Source of the DNA: Hirundichthys speculiger
Lineage: Eukaryota; Chordata; Actinopteri; Beloniformes; Exocoetidae
Assembly (NCBI GenBank): GCA_018398805.1
Contig: JAGFBZ010000176.1
Span: 190,001 to 254,000, forward strand
DNA length: 64,000 nucleotides
Reading direction: 5' to 3'
Made by a program: the position numbers and the translations under genes. Under the pieces are notes generated by a model. It saw only the letters and a list, made by a program, of their open reading frames with translations. It was not told where the DNA came from and ran no database searches. Shown piece after piece: positions 53,665-64,000 of this stretch (positions within the stretch are counted from its first letter, which is position 1; every line of letters starts with the position of its first letter).

Positions 53665-54024
53665 GTGGTGTACATGTACCTATACGGCCGGCACTTCACA
53701 CTCCGGACCGACCACCAGGCACTCACAGCCCTGCTGGCTACGACCGGGTCAGGACACAAGCCACTGCGCCTGTACCGGTGGTCAGAGAGGTTGCAGGCAT
53801 ATAATTTTACCACCAGGTTTACACCTGGCAAAGACAATGTTGTGGCTGACCTGCTCTCTAGAGCCACTCCCACCCCTGTGCCGCATGCCACCCAAGACTG
53901 CTCAGAACCAGAGCTGGTTCTTATGTTGCACGAACCCCTCCGTGGTGCCGTGTCCCTGCAGGAGCTCCAGGCAGCCTCGGCGCAGGACCCTGTATTTGCT
54001 CAGCTTTGCACCTTCATCTAGAGG
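53665..54024 (+). pseudogene. Ty3/gypsy pol fragment: RNase H domain
   Basis: Reads YLYGRHFTLRTDHQALTAL, then YNFTTRFTPGKDNVVADLLS: the TDHQAL and KDNVVADxLSR blocks of gypsy-type RNase H, including two conserved acidic positions. Reverse transcriptase and protease are missing upstream. The frame runs to DPVFAQLCTF, where a LINE is inserted; integrase sequence resumes at about 54741. Confidence 0.8.
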
Positions 54025-54031
54025 GGTAGAA

Positions 54032-54739
54032 TCAGTCCAGCTCTACAAATACCTCGGGACGCTAATTGATGACAGGTTGTCCTTCGATAACCAGATTGAT
54101 GCCGTGTGCAAAAAGGCCAATCAGCGCCTGTACTTCCTCCGGAAACTAAGGAATATAAACATTGACACACACGATTTATGAAAATGTTTTATTCTTGTTT
54201 TATTGAATCTGTCATGACATTTTCTTTTATTTGCTGGTTCGGGTTAATTAGTCTCAAAAATCGCAGTAGACTCCAGGGGATGATCAAAATGTGCAGTAAA
54301 ATTGTTGGCACCCCCCTGACAGAAATCTCGGCCTTGCATAAAAGCAGGTCCTTAAAGAAGGCAAGACTGGTCTCCTCTGACCCGAGCCACCCCCTGGCAT
54401 CTGAAATTAGGTTGCTCCCTTCCAGACGGAGATTTCAGATGCCAAAAATAAGAACGAACAGATTTAAAAAATCCTGGGTTCCGGTGGTTATTGGCCTTTT
54501 AAATAATGAATAGTTTTTTACCCCCCTTTTAAGACGTACTGCACTGTGGGCAACTAAGCCAACTTAATTTTATCTCTGTTTTTATTATTTTATTGCTTTT
54601 TAATTGTCTTGTTCTTATCAGTGTCGTGCATTTTATTGTTGTGATTATTGTTGTTGTCACTGTCTTGCTGCTACTGCACTGTTAATTGCCCCCTGGGGAC
54701 AATAAAGTTCTCTTGACTCTTGACTTGACTTGACTTGAC
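54032..54739 (+). pseudogene. 5'-truncated LINE inserted in the gypsy element
   Basis: Translates as VQLYKYLGTLIDDRLSFDNQ, a frame change near 54177, then KMFYSCFIESVMTF and finally LLPSRRRFQMPKIRTNRFKK with a stop at 54511-54513. This is the C-terminal end of a non-LTR reverse transcriptase ORF2. A 3' UTR ends in a cttga-repeat tail at about 54713-54740. The 7-bp gaggggt lies on both sides (about 54023-54029 and 54741-54747), consistent with target-primed insertion. Confidence 0.8.
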
Positions 54740-54740
54740 T

Positions 54741-55437
54741 TGAGGGGTTGGCCTGCCAAAGTACCGGAGGAGGTAGCACCGTTCCACCGGGTCAAGGGTG
54801 ACCTCTTGGCGAGGGGGTTGTGCGCAGTGATCCCCGGCGCCTTGAGAGCCCGTATTCTGGCCATGGTCCATGAAGGTCACCTGGGCATCGTGAGGGTAAA
54901 ACAGCGCTGCAGGGGCCTGGTTTGGTGGCCAGGCATGGACAGGGACATTGAGACAATGGCGAAGGACTGTGCAGCCTGCCTCACCAGTGGAAAGATGGGC
55001 CCGCCCTCAACCCCGCCCTTGCAGCCCCGACCTTGGCCAAAAGCACCGTGGAGCCCCATACAGCTGGATATCTGTGGGGAACTCCACGGCATTCCTCACC
55101 ACCAGCGCTTCCTTCTGGTGGTCTACGACCTCCACTCCAAGTGGCCTGAGGTCCTCCCTGTTGGATCTTCCTCTCCTCCCTGTTTGCCCGCTGGGGCGTG
55201 CTTGATGCCATCACCACAGGTAACGGCCCCCAGTTTGTTGCTGCTGACTTCGCTTCCTTCACGGGGCAGAGGGGAATAAAACATATCAGAACCGCTAACG
55301 GAGGTGTGGAGAGGTTCAATCAGACGCTCAAAAATGGACTGAGAGCACATTTGGCAGATGGGTTCCCATTTGCATCAACGCTGCAGAACACCTTGCTGCA
55401 TTACATGGCAACACCACACACTGTGAACTGCAGCTTC
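54741..55437 (+). pseudogene. Ty3/gypsy pol fragment: integrase, inactivated
   Basis: Seen: an HHCC zinc-binding block (VHEGHLGIV, then DCAACLTSGK), the first catalytic Asp in IQLDICGELHG, then a frame change and loss of sequence near 55165. The new frame reads SLFARWGVLDAITTGNGPQF, where the usual TDNGPQF aspartate is Gly, and later GGVERFNQTLK with the third catalytic residue. Part of the DD35E spacer is also missing. The element cannot encode a working integrase. A hAT interrupts it at 55446. Confidence 0.82.
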
Positions 55438-55445
55438 CCTTAGAC

Positions 55446-56231
55446 CAGGGGTGGGCAATTAATTTTTACAAGGGGCCACATGAAAAACCTGAGTTGTGTC
55501 AGAGGGCCACATCAACGATAAATTGAACTTAATCCTGCTCAACTTCCTTCCATTGTAAAATGCATTAAATTATATATTCTAAATAGCTGGTACTGGTAAT
55601 TAGAAGAATACAATTATTCTGTAGATATTTATATTAGGCTCTGTGAAATTGTGGCGTATAGGTCGAGTAAAAAAACAAAAATAATCATTAATAAGTCCAA
55701 TTTATTCTTAACTTGTTAAATTCCTCAAACCTCATTTTACCAATTCCTTGTTGGGTTTGCAGTTTTGCTAGCAATGCATCAGCCTCTATTGCGCGCTCTT
55801 TATCAGACAGATTTCTGTATTTTTCCTCATGCTTGGTCGTGTAGTGCGGATTAAAATTATAATCTTTAAACAGCAATCTGTGGAGCACAAATCACGGCTT
55901 CACCTTTTAATTTCTGTAAAGAAATACTTAACGGTCCATGTCTTGTTGAAAGCACGTCATTCCTTGTCAACTTTTCTTTTCTTAGCGTCAGCACACATTT
56001 TAACGGCAGCATCACTTAGCGCTGTTTACCTTCATGCACGTACGCTACACGGAAGTACTACGCCTTTCAAAATAAAAGCACCACAGTTGTATTGCACGCA
56101 CGACATAGATTTTTTTTAAAAATTATTATTAAGTTGTAATCAAATGTAATTTATGATTGGCCTCATGCGGGCCGGACAGAGACGCACAAAGGGCCGGGTG
56201 TGGCCCGCGGGCCGTGTTTTGCCCAGGTCTG
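55446..56231. mobile_element. hAT element inserted in gypsy integrase
   Basis: The left end is CAGGGGTGGGCAATTAATTT; the right end, inverted, is CAGACCTGGGCAAAACACGG. The flanks ccttagac (55438-55445) and cattagac (56232-56239) form an 8-bp duplication with one mismatch. Both ends carry ggccacat/gtggcccg-type motifs. The - strand piece at 55688-55888 (ERAIEADALLAKLQTQQG) is a short ORF without an assigned domain. Confidence 0.82.
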
Positions 56232-56239
56232 CATTAGAC

Positions 56240-56620
56240 CGTCTACGGCCTCCTCAAAAAAGACGTTCCGACAGCAGAACCTTCTATCAGCGACACGGTA
56301 GCTGGGCAGCAACGCCGCGGGAAGCAGCAGTTTGACAGAGCGCGTCGGGTGAGACGTCCCACACTCGCAGCGTTTGACTGGGTCCGTGTCCGTGGGTTCG
56401 GTCTCACAAGCTGCTCTCTTTCTGGTCCGCCCCACAACGAATAACAGCACAATTAGGACCAGCTACCTTTCTCCTAGCCGATGGCTCACGTTGGCATGCC
56501 AATCAGGACCCCCGGTGGCACACCGATCAGAGCCTGAGGCACCAGCTGAACCTCTGCAGCTCGGGCCCTGCTCGGGCTCGCAGAACACCCCACTACCTCA
56601 AAGACTATGTTTTAGGCTAA
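56240..56620 (+). pseudogene. Ty3/gypsy pol C-terminus
   Basis: After the hAT the gypsy frame resumes and reads QQQFDRARRVRRPTLAAFDW then, after a frameshift near 56400, LGPATFLLADGSRWHA and HYLKDYVLG with TAA at 56618-56620. The pattern (FDxxRxV, FDWVRV, LGPATFLL-DGxxWHA) fits the integrase C-terminal GPY/F-type region of fish gypsy elements. The end of pol is therefore here. Confidence 0.7.
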
Positions 56621-56783
56621 AAGCCGTTGTAGACTAGTGCATAGCCTGTCATGTGGCAGAATAATCTACAAGGCTATGCGGGTTAAACGGGTCGTCTACC
56701 CCGTTGGCCCAGTCTGGTTGGCCATGTTCAGGCCTCAGTAAAATAATGTTGTGCTTACTTGTCTCCAGTCTGGTTGGACACTT

Positions 56784-56850
56784 TGAAGGGGGGGGGGGTG
56801 AATGTAGCATAGGGCTTTTAAGCCTCTGCACTGTGGAGTCACGGCAGTGT
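56784..56850 (+). other. Candidate polypurine tract and start of a truncated LTR
   Basis: A purine run, gaaggggggggggtgaa (about 56784-56801), is followed by tgtagcatagggctttt. Position about 170 bp after the pol stop and the TG start fit a polypurine tract next to a 3' LTR. No matching second LTR is in the window, and the LTR is quickly replaced by a gtta tetranucleotide repeat. Confidence 0.35.
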
Positions 56851-57135
56851 TAGTTAGTTAGTTAGTTAGTTTAAGTTTATTTCAGTCAACCTTTCAAGGC
56901 AAACAAGGAAGAGACAAAAAAAATTACAATTTGACTGAAAAAGGCTCAGGCAGAAGCAAAGCTTATTAATGCCCGCCTACTATACAACTTAAGCTACACA
57001 ATATATAGTGTCAAATGGGAAGAAAAAAGAAAAAGAAAAAAACAAACAAACAAACAAACAAAAAAACAAACAAAAAAACCAACATATAATATATACATAT
57101 ATACATATATACATGTGACATTGTTAGCGTAAAGC
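56848..57135 (-). mobile_element. LINE 3'-end remnant, reverse orientation
   Basis: Begins with (gtta)n at about 56848-56868, then agtttatttcagtcaacctt, ttacaatttgactgaaaaag and gcttattaatgcccgcctac. This order resembles the 3' UTR of fish L2-type LINEs read backwards, with the tetranucleotide as its tail. No coding part remains. Confidence 0.4.
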
Positions 57136-57586
57136 ATCTGATATATATGTGTGTAACGGATCGGCGGGTTTTAGAATAAAAAGAACACAGTCGTTGTCAG
57201 ACGATTATTGAACATAACGCACCTCCCCAAGGCTACGCATTTATGCTGCAGGTCATTGAGTTTGTTGAGAAACAACAAAGGCATCATTATGAATAGAGGC
57301 CAGATGACGACAGGAGACCTCTCCAGCTAATTACTTACATTTATTTACAGTAAACTAGAAAAGATGGGAGTCGTTTTTCTAATTAGAGATGTAGATGTAA
57401 AGTACCAAACAGTAGTAGGACTTGGCGATTTGGTGAGACAAAAAAAAGGTGAATTTCAAAACAACGATAAAAGATTCCCATGTGAAAGTTTCATTTCAGC
57501 TGTACTGTACCTGCTCTTCTGTGGAGCCTCCACCCCCCCCCCCCCCACACACACACACACCTGTTAGACCAGCTGTTAGAAACTGA
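57136..57586. other. Unassigned sequence, nothing recognised
   Basis: AT-rich, with a poly-C/CA run at about 57533-57560. The short ORF at 57364-57567 has no domain. Confidence 0.4.
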
Positions 57587-57594
57587 CTCCTGAC

Positions 57595-57988
57595 CAGTGT
57601 TGCCAATTTAGCGACTTTGTCGCTATATCTAGCGACTTTCCAGACCCCCCTAGCGACTTAATTTGTAAAAAGCGACTAGCGACAAATCTAGCGACTTTTT
57701 CTGGTGATTTTGAGACTCGCGCGCTCTCAAACCGCTAGGTTTGAAGCTATCACATCACAGCTAGCGCGCGGTCAGGGCGAGTTTCTGTGTGCGGACTGGG
57801 CGCGTGTCACCACATACACAGGTGAGGCGACGCGCGTGCACACAAACACCCCGCCCCCCCCGCGAGACAACGCGAGCTCCTCTCCACCCCCCCACCCCCA
57901 CCCCCACCCCGGCGCATCTAGCGACTTCTAGCGACTTCTAGCGACTTCCGGGACAGCCTACAGCGACTTTCCTCATTGGAGAACACTG
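57595..57988. mobile_element. hAT MITE built of GCGACTT repeats
   Basis: The ends CAGTGTTGCCAATTTAGCGA and, inverted, CAGTGTTCTCCAATGAGG share CAGTGTT. The exact 8-bp duplication ctcctgac is at 57587-57594 and 57989-57996. The motif tagcgactt recurs more than ten times near both ends. The centre is GC-rich with C-runs. No transposase. Confidence 0.88.
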
Positions 57989-57996
57989 CTCCTGAC

Positions 57997-58504
57997 TCAT
58001 ACAGCGGCTCAGATGTCAAACGCAGGTTAAAGTCCACTAATCAAAGGTTTTATTGTGCAGCAGTGATTACGCAGTCACTAGATAACGACAGTAGCTAACC
58101 GGTTCTCCCGCCTCGTGTTTAATGTCTCGCTGGAAATCAGTTCAGTTGGCTGGAAAAACAAATTTGGCGTATTAACTGTAAGCTGATATGAGGGCAGGAA
58201 AGTGGTGGTGGTGGTGGGGGGGGGGGGGTGACAACAGCTTTTCACCATGACATTTTTCATTGCTATCTTGATAGCGCCGTCACGCCACAGCAACCACTGA
58301 ACGACAGGGAGGACGACGTATCAGGATGGCAACAGGCAGGAAACAGCGATGCAGCTGGTGTAGCGTTAAGATCCAGATGTTTTCCCAGCTCCAGCACATC
58401 TGGCTCGTCGACTCTGATGACGAGCTAACGTCAACTCATCCACTTTTTAAAATTCTGCCTTTTAATCCTCTGTGTTGGTGACAACATTAGCGTACTTAGC
58501 TTAC
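57997..58504. other. Unassigned sequence, nothing recognised
   Basis: Contains a ggtggtggtggtggggg run at about 58203-58228. No supported ORF or element. Confidence 0.4.
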
Positions 58505-58512
58505 ATTAGCGT

Positions 58513-59334
58513 TAGGCATAATTAATCGATTAATCAATGATTGATCATTAAGAATTTGGTCGAAGAAATTAATTTTCGTCGATGAACCGAACGTTGTTTT
58601 TTTTTTTTTAAACTTGGCAGCAGGGGGCAACATTTCACCATCACCCTACCCTGGCTGGCCTCAGTTGCTACACGCGAGCTTCTGTAGGTCATCGCCTAAT
58701 CACGAAGCGGTCGCGGTGAAGTGTGGCGTGGAACCATTTTAGTTTAGAAAATGACCAAGTGTACTGCAATCACTGCAATGCTAATTACAAATACAATTAA
58801 TCGACAACGACAATGATGTATCACTTGAACAACGCGCATCCAAGCCTTGTAAAGGACGGTGGAGGCGGTTCATCATCAGCCTAGCCTAGCCTAGCCTAGC
58901 CTAGCCTCAACTCGGTGTTAGCACGGACCAGAAGGAGCTGCAGCGCACATCGAGCACACAACAAGCGCATCTTTTTAAGAAACAAAAAGCCTGTAATACT
59001 GGCGCCTTGATATAAATTGTCCTTGTTAAGTAGTCTCCTCGATATCTCTTCTTTTATTATCGTTGTTTTTTTAAAGAAAAGAAACAGGAAATGTCACGTT
59101 ATTCTCGACCACAACATCTGGGCCACTGAACACATCTGTGCATGTGCGGGCCATAGCAACCAGGCCATAGCAACCAGGCCATAGCAACCAGGCCAAAGGG
59201 GAAAACAAACGCCACGCCGATATCGAGAATATTTGTGATAGTTTTCAATATAAAAATGTTAATGATTAATCGATTATTAATCATTAATTCTCCCGACGAT
59301 CGACGAATAAATCTCGACCAAATGCCCATCCCTA
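58513..59334. mobile_element. hAT-like element with ATTAATCGATTAAT ends
   Basis: The left end is TAGGCATAATTAATCGATTA; the right end, inverted, is TAGGGATGGGCATTTGGTCG. The exact 8-bp duplication attagcgt is at 58505-58512 and 59335-59342. Includes ctagc repeats at about 58880-58906 and a tandem ccatagcaaccagg triplet at about 59151-59192. No transposase; a decayed finger-like piece (gtgtactgcaatcactgcaa) near 58758 may be a remnant. Confidence 0.83.
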
Positions 59335-59342
59335 ATTAGCGT

Positions 59343-60424
59343 CCTTAGCTCCTCGTCTGGTGAAACACGCTTTTGCTTCCAAACTCTCCCTCAAACTGCT
59401 GTCCTTCTTCATAAGTTGTTTTTTTTATGTTTAATTTCATGAACATTTGCGCTCTAAAATCGTCGCTCAACCACAGGACCGTTGTAGTAAACGACGCCAT
59501 CACGGGACGCCGCGGAGCTTCAGACGCTCTAAACGGCATCATCTCGTCGGAGGAAGCACCGACGTTCGCCTCGTTTTTCTTTATACATTTTAGTTCAAAT
59601 GCGAACTGTTTGGAGGTTTGATGGACGCGGCGCCAGAGCAGAAGTGCCTCAGATGAGACATAAACGGCGGGAAACGGCCACCAGACGTCCCGTTTAATGT
59701 TTTATATGTATATCAGTGAAACGGCGTGATTACATGAAGAGGCAGCTTCTGTCTGTGTCTTAGCTCCTCACGGTCCACTCAGGTCGAGGAAGTACGCCTC
59801 TGAAAGAGACTATCACAGTGGTTTTAGTCTTGCCGGCGCAAAGCTGTCTTGGTGACAAAAGACTCAATCATGCGATATGACGGCTGACTTTACAAAGACC
59901 CGCAGATTCCAGCCTCCACATCTGGCGGCTGCTCGCTCGGCCGCCTGGTGCTGCCATGTTTCCCTGCTTCGCTTTGAACATCTCAGTGGGTTCCTTTTTT
60001 TGCTTTTTTCTTTCTGACGCATACCCCAGATTACAGCTCGGGGGGGGGTTGTTACATGACATTTGTAAATGTGTTTATACCGTACCAAGAAGATGGCAAC
60101 AGCTTAGCGGGTGTGAGAATATATATGAGACGCAGCAGCTGAGGGCGAGTGGGCGGCGGGACAACTTGATCCTCAGATGTTTAATTAAAACTTGAGAAAG
60201 GGTTTCTTCAAAGTCGCTCTTTTCCTGACGCCACTTGGAACCAAAATGTAGCTCACGGAGTTAAAAAAAAAGACTTCAGCTTGCTTTAACGGGAGCAGAC
60301 GTTACGACTCCCTTCAAAACTCTTGTTTGGTTTTTTCCGCCCGTTTTTCCTTCCATCGTTTCTCTCTTGAATCTCTTTCGTCGCTTCTGTCGTGACGTTC
60401 GCTGCATCTCCGCTGACGTGTGTC
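59343..60424. other. Unassigned sequence, no gene supported
   Basis: ORFs of 60-80 codons on both strands have no domains or splice support. GC content is mixed; there is a G-run at about 60041-60048. Confidence 0.4.
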
Positions 60425-60672
60425 CAGTGTTGTACCTGAACGTGTTCATCGAACCAAAGTTCACCAACTAGTTCATATTTTGTGCTAACGTGAACTGAGC
60501 GCGCTCTCTTCCTCCTTCACCAGCGGGGGGCGTGAACGAGTTCATCTGGGCAGTTGTGAACGACGCTCTTTCAAAGTTCACGCACGGTCAAAACCGTTCC
60601 AGGTTTCCAGCGAACCCCATTTAAAATCCACCACAAACGAGCCTGATATGAATCTGAGGAAACCAATCAAAC
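60425..60672. mobile_element. Left end of the second 34-bp array element
   Basis: Starts CAGTGTTGTACCTGAACGTG, related to the inverse of the terminus at 47734, and is rich in gttcac/gtgaac motifs (gaactagttca-like palindromes) in both copies. It leads directly into array 2. No coding sequence. Confidence 0.45.
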
Positions 60673-63600
60673 ATGGCAACACGGCTGCTGTCAAGCTAAC
60701 ATGGCAACACGGCTGTCGCTGCTGTCACGCTAACATGGCAACACGGCTGTCGCTGCTGTCACGCTAACAATGCAACACGGCTGTCGCTGCTGTCACGCTA
60801 ACAATGCAACACGGCTGTCGCTGCTGACACGCTAACATGGCAACACGGCTGTCGCTGCTGTCACGCTAACATGGCAACACGGCTGTCGCTGCTGTCACGC
60901 TAACATGGCAACACGGCTGTCGCTGCTGTCACGCTAACATGGCAACACGGCTGTCGCTGCTGTCACGCTAACATGGCAACACGGCTGTCGCTGCTGTCAC
61001 GCTAACATGGCAACACGGCTGTCGCTGCTGTCACGCTAACATGGCAAACACGGCTGTCGCTGCTGTCACGCTAACATGGCAACACGGCTGTCGCTGCTGT
61101 CACGCTAACATGGCAACACGGCTGTCGCTGCTGTCACGCTAACATGGCAACACGGCTGTCGCTGCTGTCACGCTAACATGGCAACACGGCTGTCGCTGCT
61201 GTCACGCTAACATGGCAACACGGCTGTCGCTGCTGTCACGCTAACATGGCAACGCGGCTGTCGCTGCTGTCGCTGCTGTCGCTGCTGTCGCGCTAACATG
61301 GCAACACGGCTGTCGCTGCTGTCACGCTAACATGGCAACACGGCTGTCGCTGCTGTCACGCTAACATGGCAACACGGCTGTCGCTGCTGTCACGCTAACA
61401 TGGCAACACGGCTGTCGCTGCTGTCACGCTAACATGGCAACACGGCTGTCGCTGCTGTCACGCTAACATGGCAACACGGCTGTCGCTGCTGTCACGCTAA
61501 CATGGCAACACGGCTGTCGCTGCTGTCACGCTAACATGGCAACACGGGCTGTCGCTGCTGTCACGCGCTAACATGGCAACACGGCTGTCGCTGCTGTCAC
61601 GCTAACATGGCAACACGGCTGTCGCTGCTGTCACGCTAACATGGCAACGGCTGTCGCTGCTGTCACACGCTAACATGGCACACGGCTGTCGCTGCTGTCA
61701 CGCTAACATGGCAACACGGCTGTCGCTGCTGTCACGCTAACATGGCAACACGGCTGTCGCTGCTGTCACGCTAACATGGCAACACGGCTGTCGCTGCTGT
61801 CACGCTAACATGGCAACACGGCTGTCGCTGCTGTCACGCTAACATGGCAACACGGCTGTCGCTGCTGTCACGCTAACATGGCAACACGGCTGTCGCTGCT
61901 GTCACGCTAACATGGCAACACGCTGTCGCTGCTGTCACGCTAACATGGCAACACGGCTGTCGCTGCTGTCACGCTAACATGGCAACACGGCTGTCGCTGC
62001 TGTCACGCTAACATGGCAACACGGCTGTCGCTGCTGTCACGCTAACATGGCAACACGGCTGTCGCTGCTGTCACGCTAAACATGGCAACACGGCTGTCGC
62101 TGCTGTCACGCTAACATGGCAACACGGCTGTCGCTGCTGTCACGCTAACATGGCAACACGGCTGTCGCTGCTGTCACGCTAACATGGCAACACGGCTGTC
62201 GCTGCTGTCACACGCTAACATGGCAACACGGCTGTCGCTGCTGTCACGCTAACATGGCAACACGGCTGTCGCTGCTGTCACGCTAACATGGCAACACGGC
62301 TGTCGCTGCTGTCACGCTAACATGGCAACACGGCTGTCGCTGCTGTCACGCTAACATGGCAACACGGCTGTCGCTGCTGTCACGCTAACATGGCAACACG
62401 GCTGTCGCTGCTGTCACGCTAACATGGCAACACGGCTGTCGCTGCTGTCACGCTAACATGGCAACACGGCTGTCGCTGCTGTCACGCTAACATGGCAACA
62501 CACAACACGGCTGTCGCTGCTGTCACGCTAACATGGCAACACGGCTGTCGCTGCTGTCACGCTAACATGGCAACACGGCTGTCGCTGCTGTCACGCTAAC
62601 ATGGCAACACGGCTGTCGCTGCTGTCACGCTAACATGGCCAACACGGCTGTCGCTGCTGTCACGCTAACATGGCAACACGGCTGTCGCTGCTGTCACGCT
62701 AACATGGCAACACGGCTGTCGCTGCTGTCACGCTAACATGGCAACACGGCTGTCGCGCTGCTGTCACGCTAACATGGCAACATGGCTGCTGCGCTGCTGT
62801 CACGCGCTGTCACGCTAACATGGCAACACGGCTGTCGCTGCTGTCACGCTAACATGGCAACACGGCTGTCGCTGCTGTCACGCTAACATGGCAACACGGC
62901 TGTCGCTGCTGTCACGCTAACATGGCAACACGGCTGTCGCTGCTGTCACGCTAACGTGGCAACACACACGGCTGTCGCTGCTGTCACGCTAACATGGCAA
63001 CACGGCAACACGGCTGTCGCTGCTGTCACGCTAACATGGCAACACGGCTGTCGCTGCTGTCACGCTAACATGGCAACACGGCTGTCGCTGCTGTCACGCT
63101 AACATGGCAACACGGCTGTCGCTGCTGTCACGCTAAACATGGCAAACACGGCTGTCGCTGCTGTCACGCTAACATGGCAACACGGCTGTCGCTGCTGTCA
63201 CGCTAACATGGCAACACGGCTGTCGCTGCTGTCACGCTAACATGGCAACACGGCTGTCGCTGCTGTCACGCTAACATGGCAACACGGCTGTCGCTGCTGT
63301 CACGCTAACATGGCAACACGGCTGTCGCTGCTGTCACGCTAACATGGCAACACGGCTGTCGCTGCCGTCACGCTAACATGGCAACACGGCTGTCGCTGCT
63401 GTCACGCTAACATGGCAACACGGCTGTCGCTGCTGTCACGCTAACATGGCAACACGGCTGTCGCTGCTGTCACGCTAACATGGCAACACGGCTGTCGCTG
63501 CTGTCACGCTAACATGGCAACACGGCTGTCGCTGCTGTCACGCTAACATGGCAACACGGCTGTCGCTGCTGTCACGCTAACATGGCAACACGGCTGTCGC

Positions 63601-63782
63601 TGCTGTCACGCTAACATGGCAACACGGCTGTCGCTGCTGTCACGCTACATGGCAACGGCTGTCGCTGCTGTCACGCAACATGGCAACACGGCTGTCGCTG
63701 CTGTCACGCTAACATGGCAACACGGCTGTCGCTGCTGTCACGCTAACATGGCAACACGGCTGTCGCTGCTGTCACGCTAACA
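60673..63782. repeat. 34-bp minisatellite, array 2 (about 91 units)
   Basis: Same 34-bp unit as array 1, more homogeneous and about five times longer. There are occasional one- or two-base slips (catggcaaacac, gctaaacatgg, cacacgc) and a few broken units near 61260-61290 and 62755-62810. Units carry no unique spacers, so it is not a CRISPR array. Confidence 0.97.
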
Positions 63783-64000
63783 ACTGCGTCATCAAACGTT
63801 TAAAACAAGCAGGAAGATGAGAGCTGCAGTTACCCAGAGCTGGAGGAGACCCCCGACTGCTGGGGGGGTTGAAATATTGAAATGGAGGGAAAAACATTTG
63901 CACCTTAAGGACCTGTTTTTGTCTGATAATAAAGATCATTTAGCAGCAAGTTTTTCCTCATATTTTTAATCTACTGTAGAGCAGTGATTCCCAAAGTGTG
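63783..64000. mobile_element. Right flank of array 2, duplicate of 46834-47050
   Basis: Matches the sequence after array 1 with only a few substitutions (caagcgtt/caaacgtt, gagctac/gagctgc, gtttgat/gtctgat), and includes the start of the nested hAT at 63982. The element continues past the window. Confidence 0.85.

Noticed and set aside
60673..63782. Array of 34-bp repeats considered as a CRISPR array
   Set aside because: Units are contiguous, with no unique spacers, in an animal genome; it is a minisatellite.

Overview
The window looks like nuclear DNA of a ray-finned fish, probably a percomorph-type teleost. It holds one spliced vertebrate cell-adhesion gene, many hAT, Tc1/mariner/pogo, Ty3/gypsy and LINE remnants of kinds common in fish, and several kilobase-scale minisatellites. 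There are no bacterial operons, CRISPR arrays, tRNAs or rRNAs that I could support. The species is not identified.

The only intact protein gene I can support is a junctional adhesion molecule B gene (jam2; a or b paralogue unresolved) on the + strand. Ten coding exons between 5102 and 25477 splice with consistent phases into a 290-residue protein. It has a signal peptide, two Ig domains, one membrane span, a short tail with eight prolines, and a C-terminal PDZ ligand ending SFMI. The introns carry most of the left half's repeats: a three-copy family and a fold-back element in intron 1, a 10-bp minisatellite and a hAT element in intron 2, a hAT with an internal 53-bp array in intron 4, and a nested hAT/hAT/pogo stack in intron 7. 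A 2.2-kb GACAGA-type repeat lies between the stop codon and the first good poly(A) signal, so it is probably in the 3' UTR.

From 28.7 to 45.3 kb is a repeat block. Two copies of a dispersed sequence each contain a hAT-like insertion. They lead into about 10 kb of 20-bp minisatellite that is cut five times by the same ~270-bp cassette. An N at 31836 and a sharp rise in small indels between about 31.8 and 38.8 kb suggest part of this block is poorly assembled.

From 45.3 to 64 kb I see no host gene. This part holds two copies of a 34-bp minisatellite with shared downstream sequence (19 and ~91 units), a degenerate telomere-like TTAGGG/TTAGGGG tract, a TA-flanked MITE, a 41-bp minisatellite, a decayed Ty3/gypsy pol broken by a LINE and by a hAT, and further hAT elements with clear 8-bp target duplications.

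No new enzymatic or defence system was recognised. The most notable pattern is that several different transposons each carry their own expanded tandem array. The very long ORFs in the window come from stop-poor repeats and are not genes.
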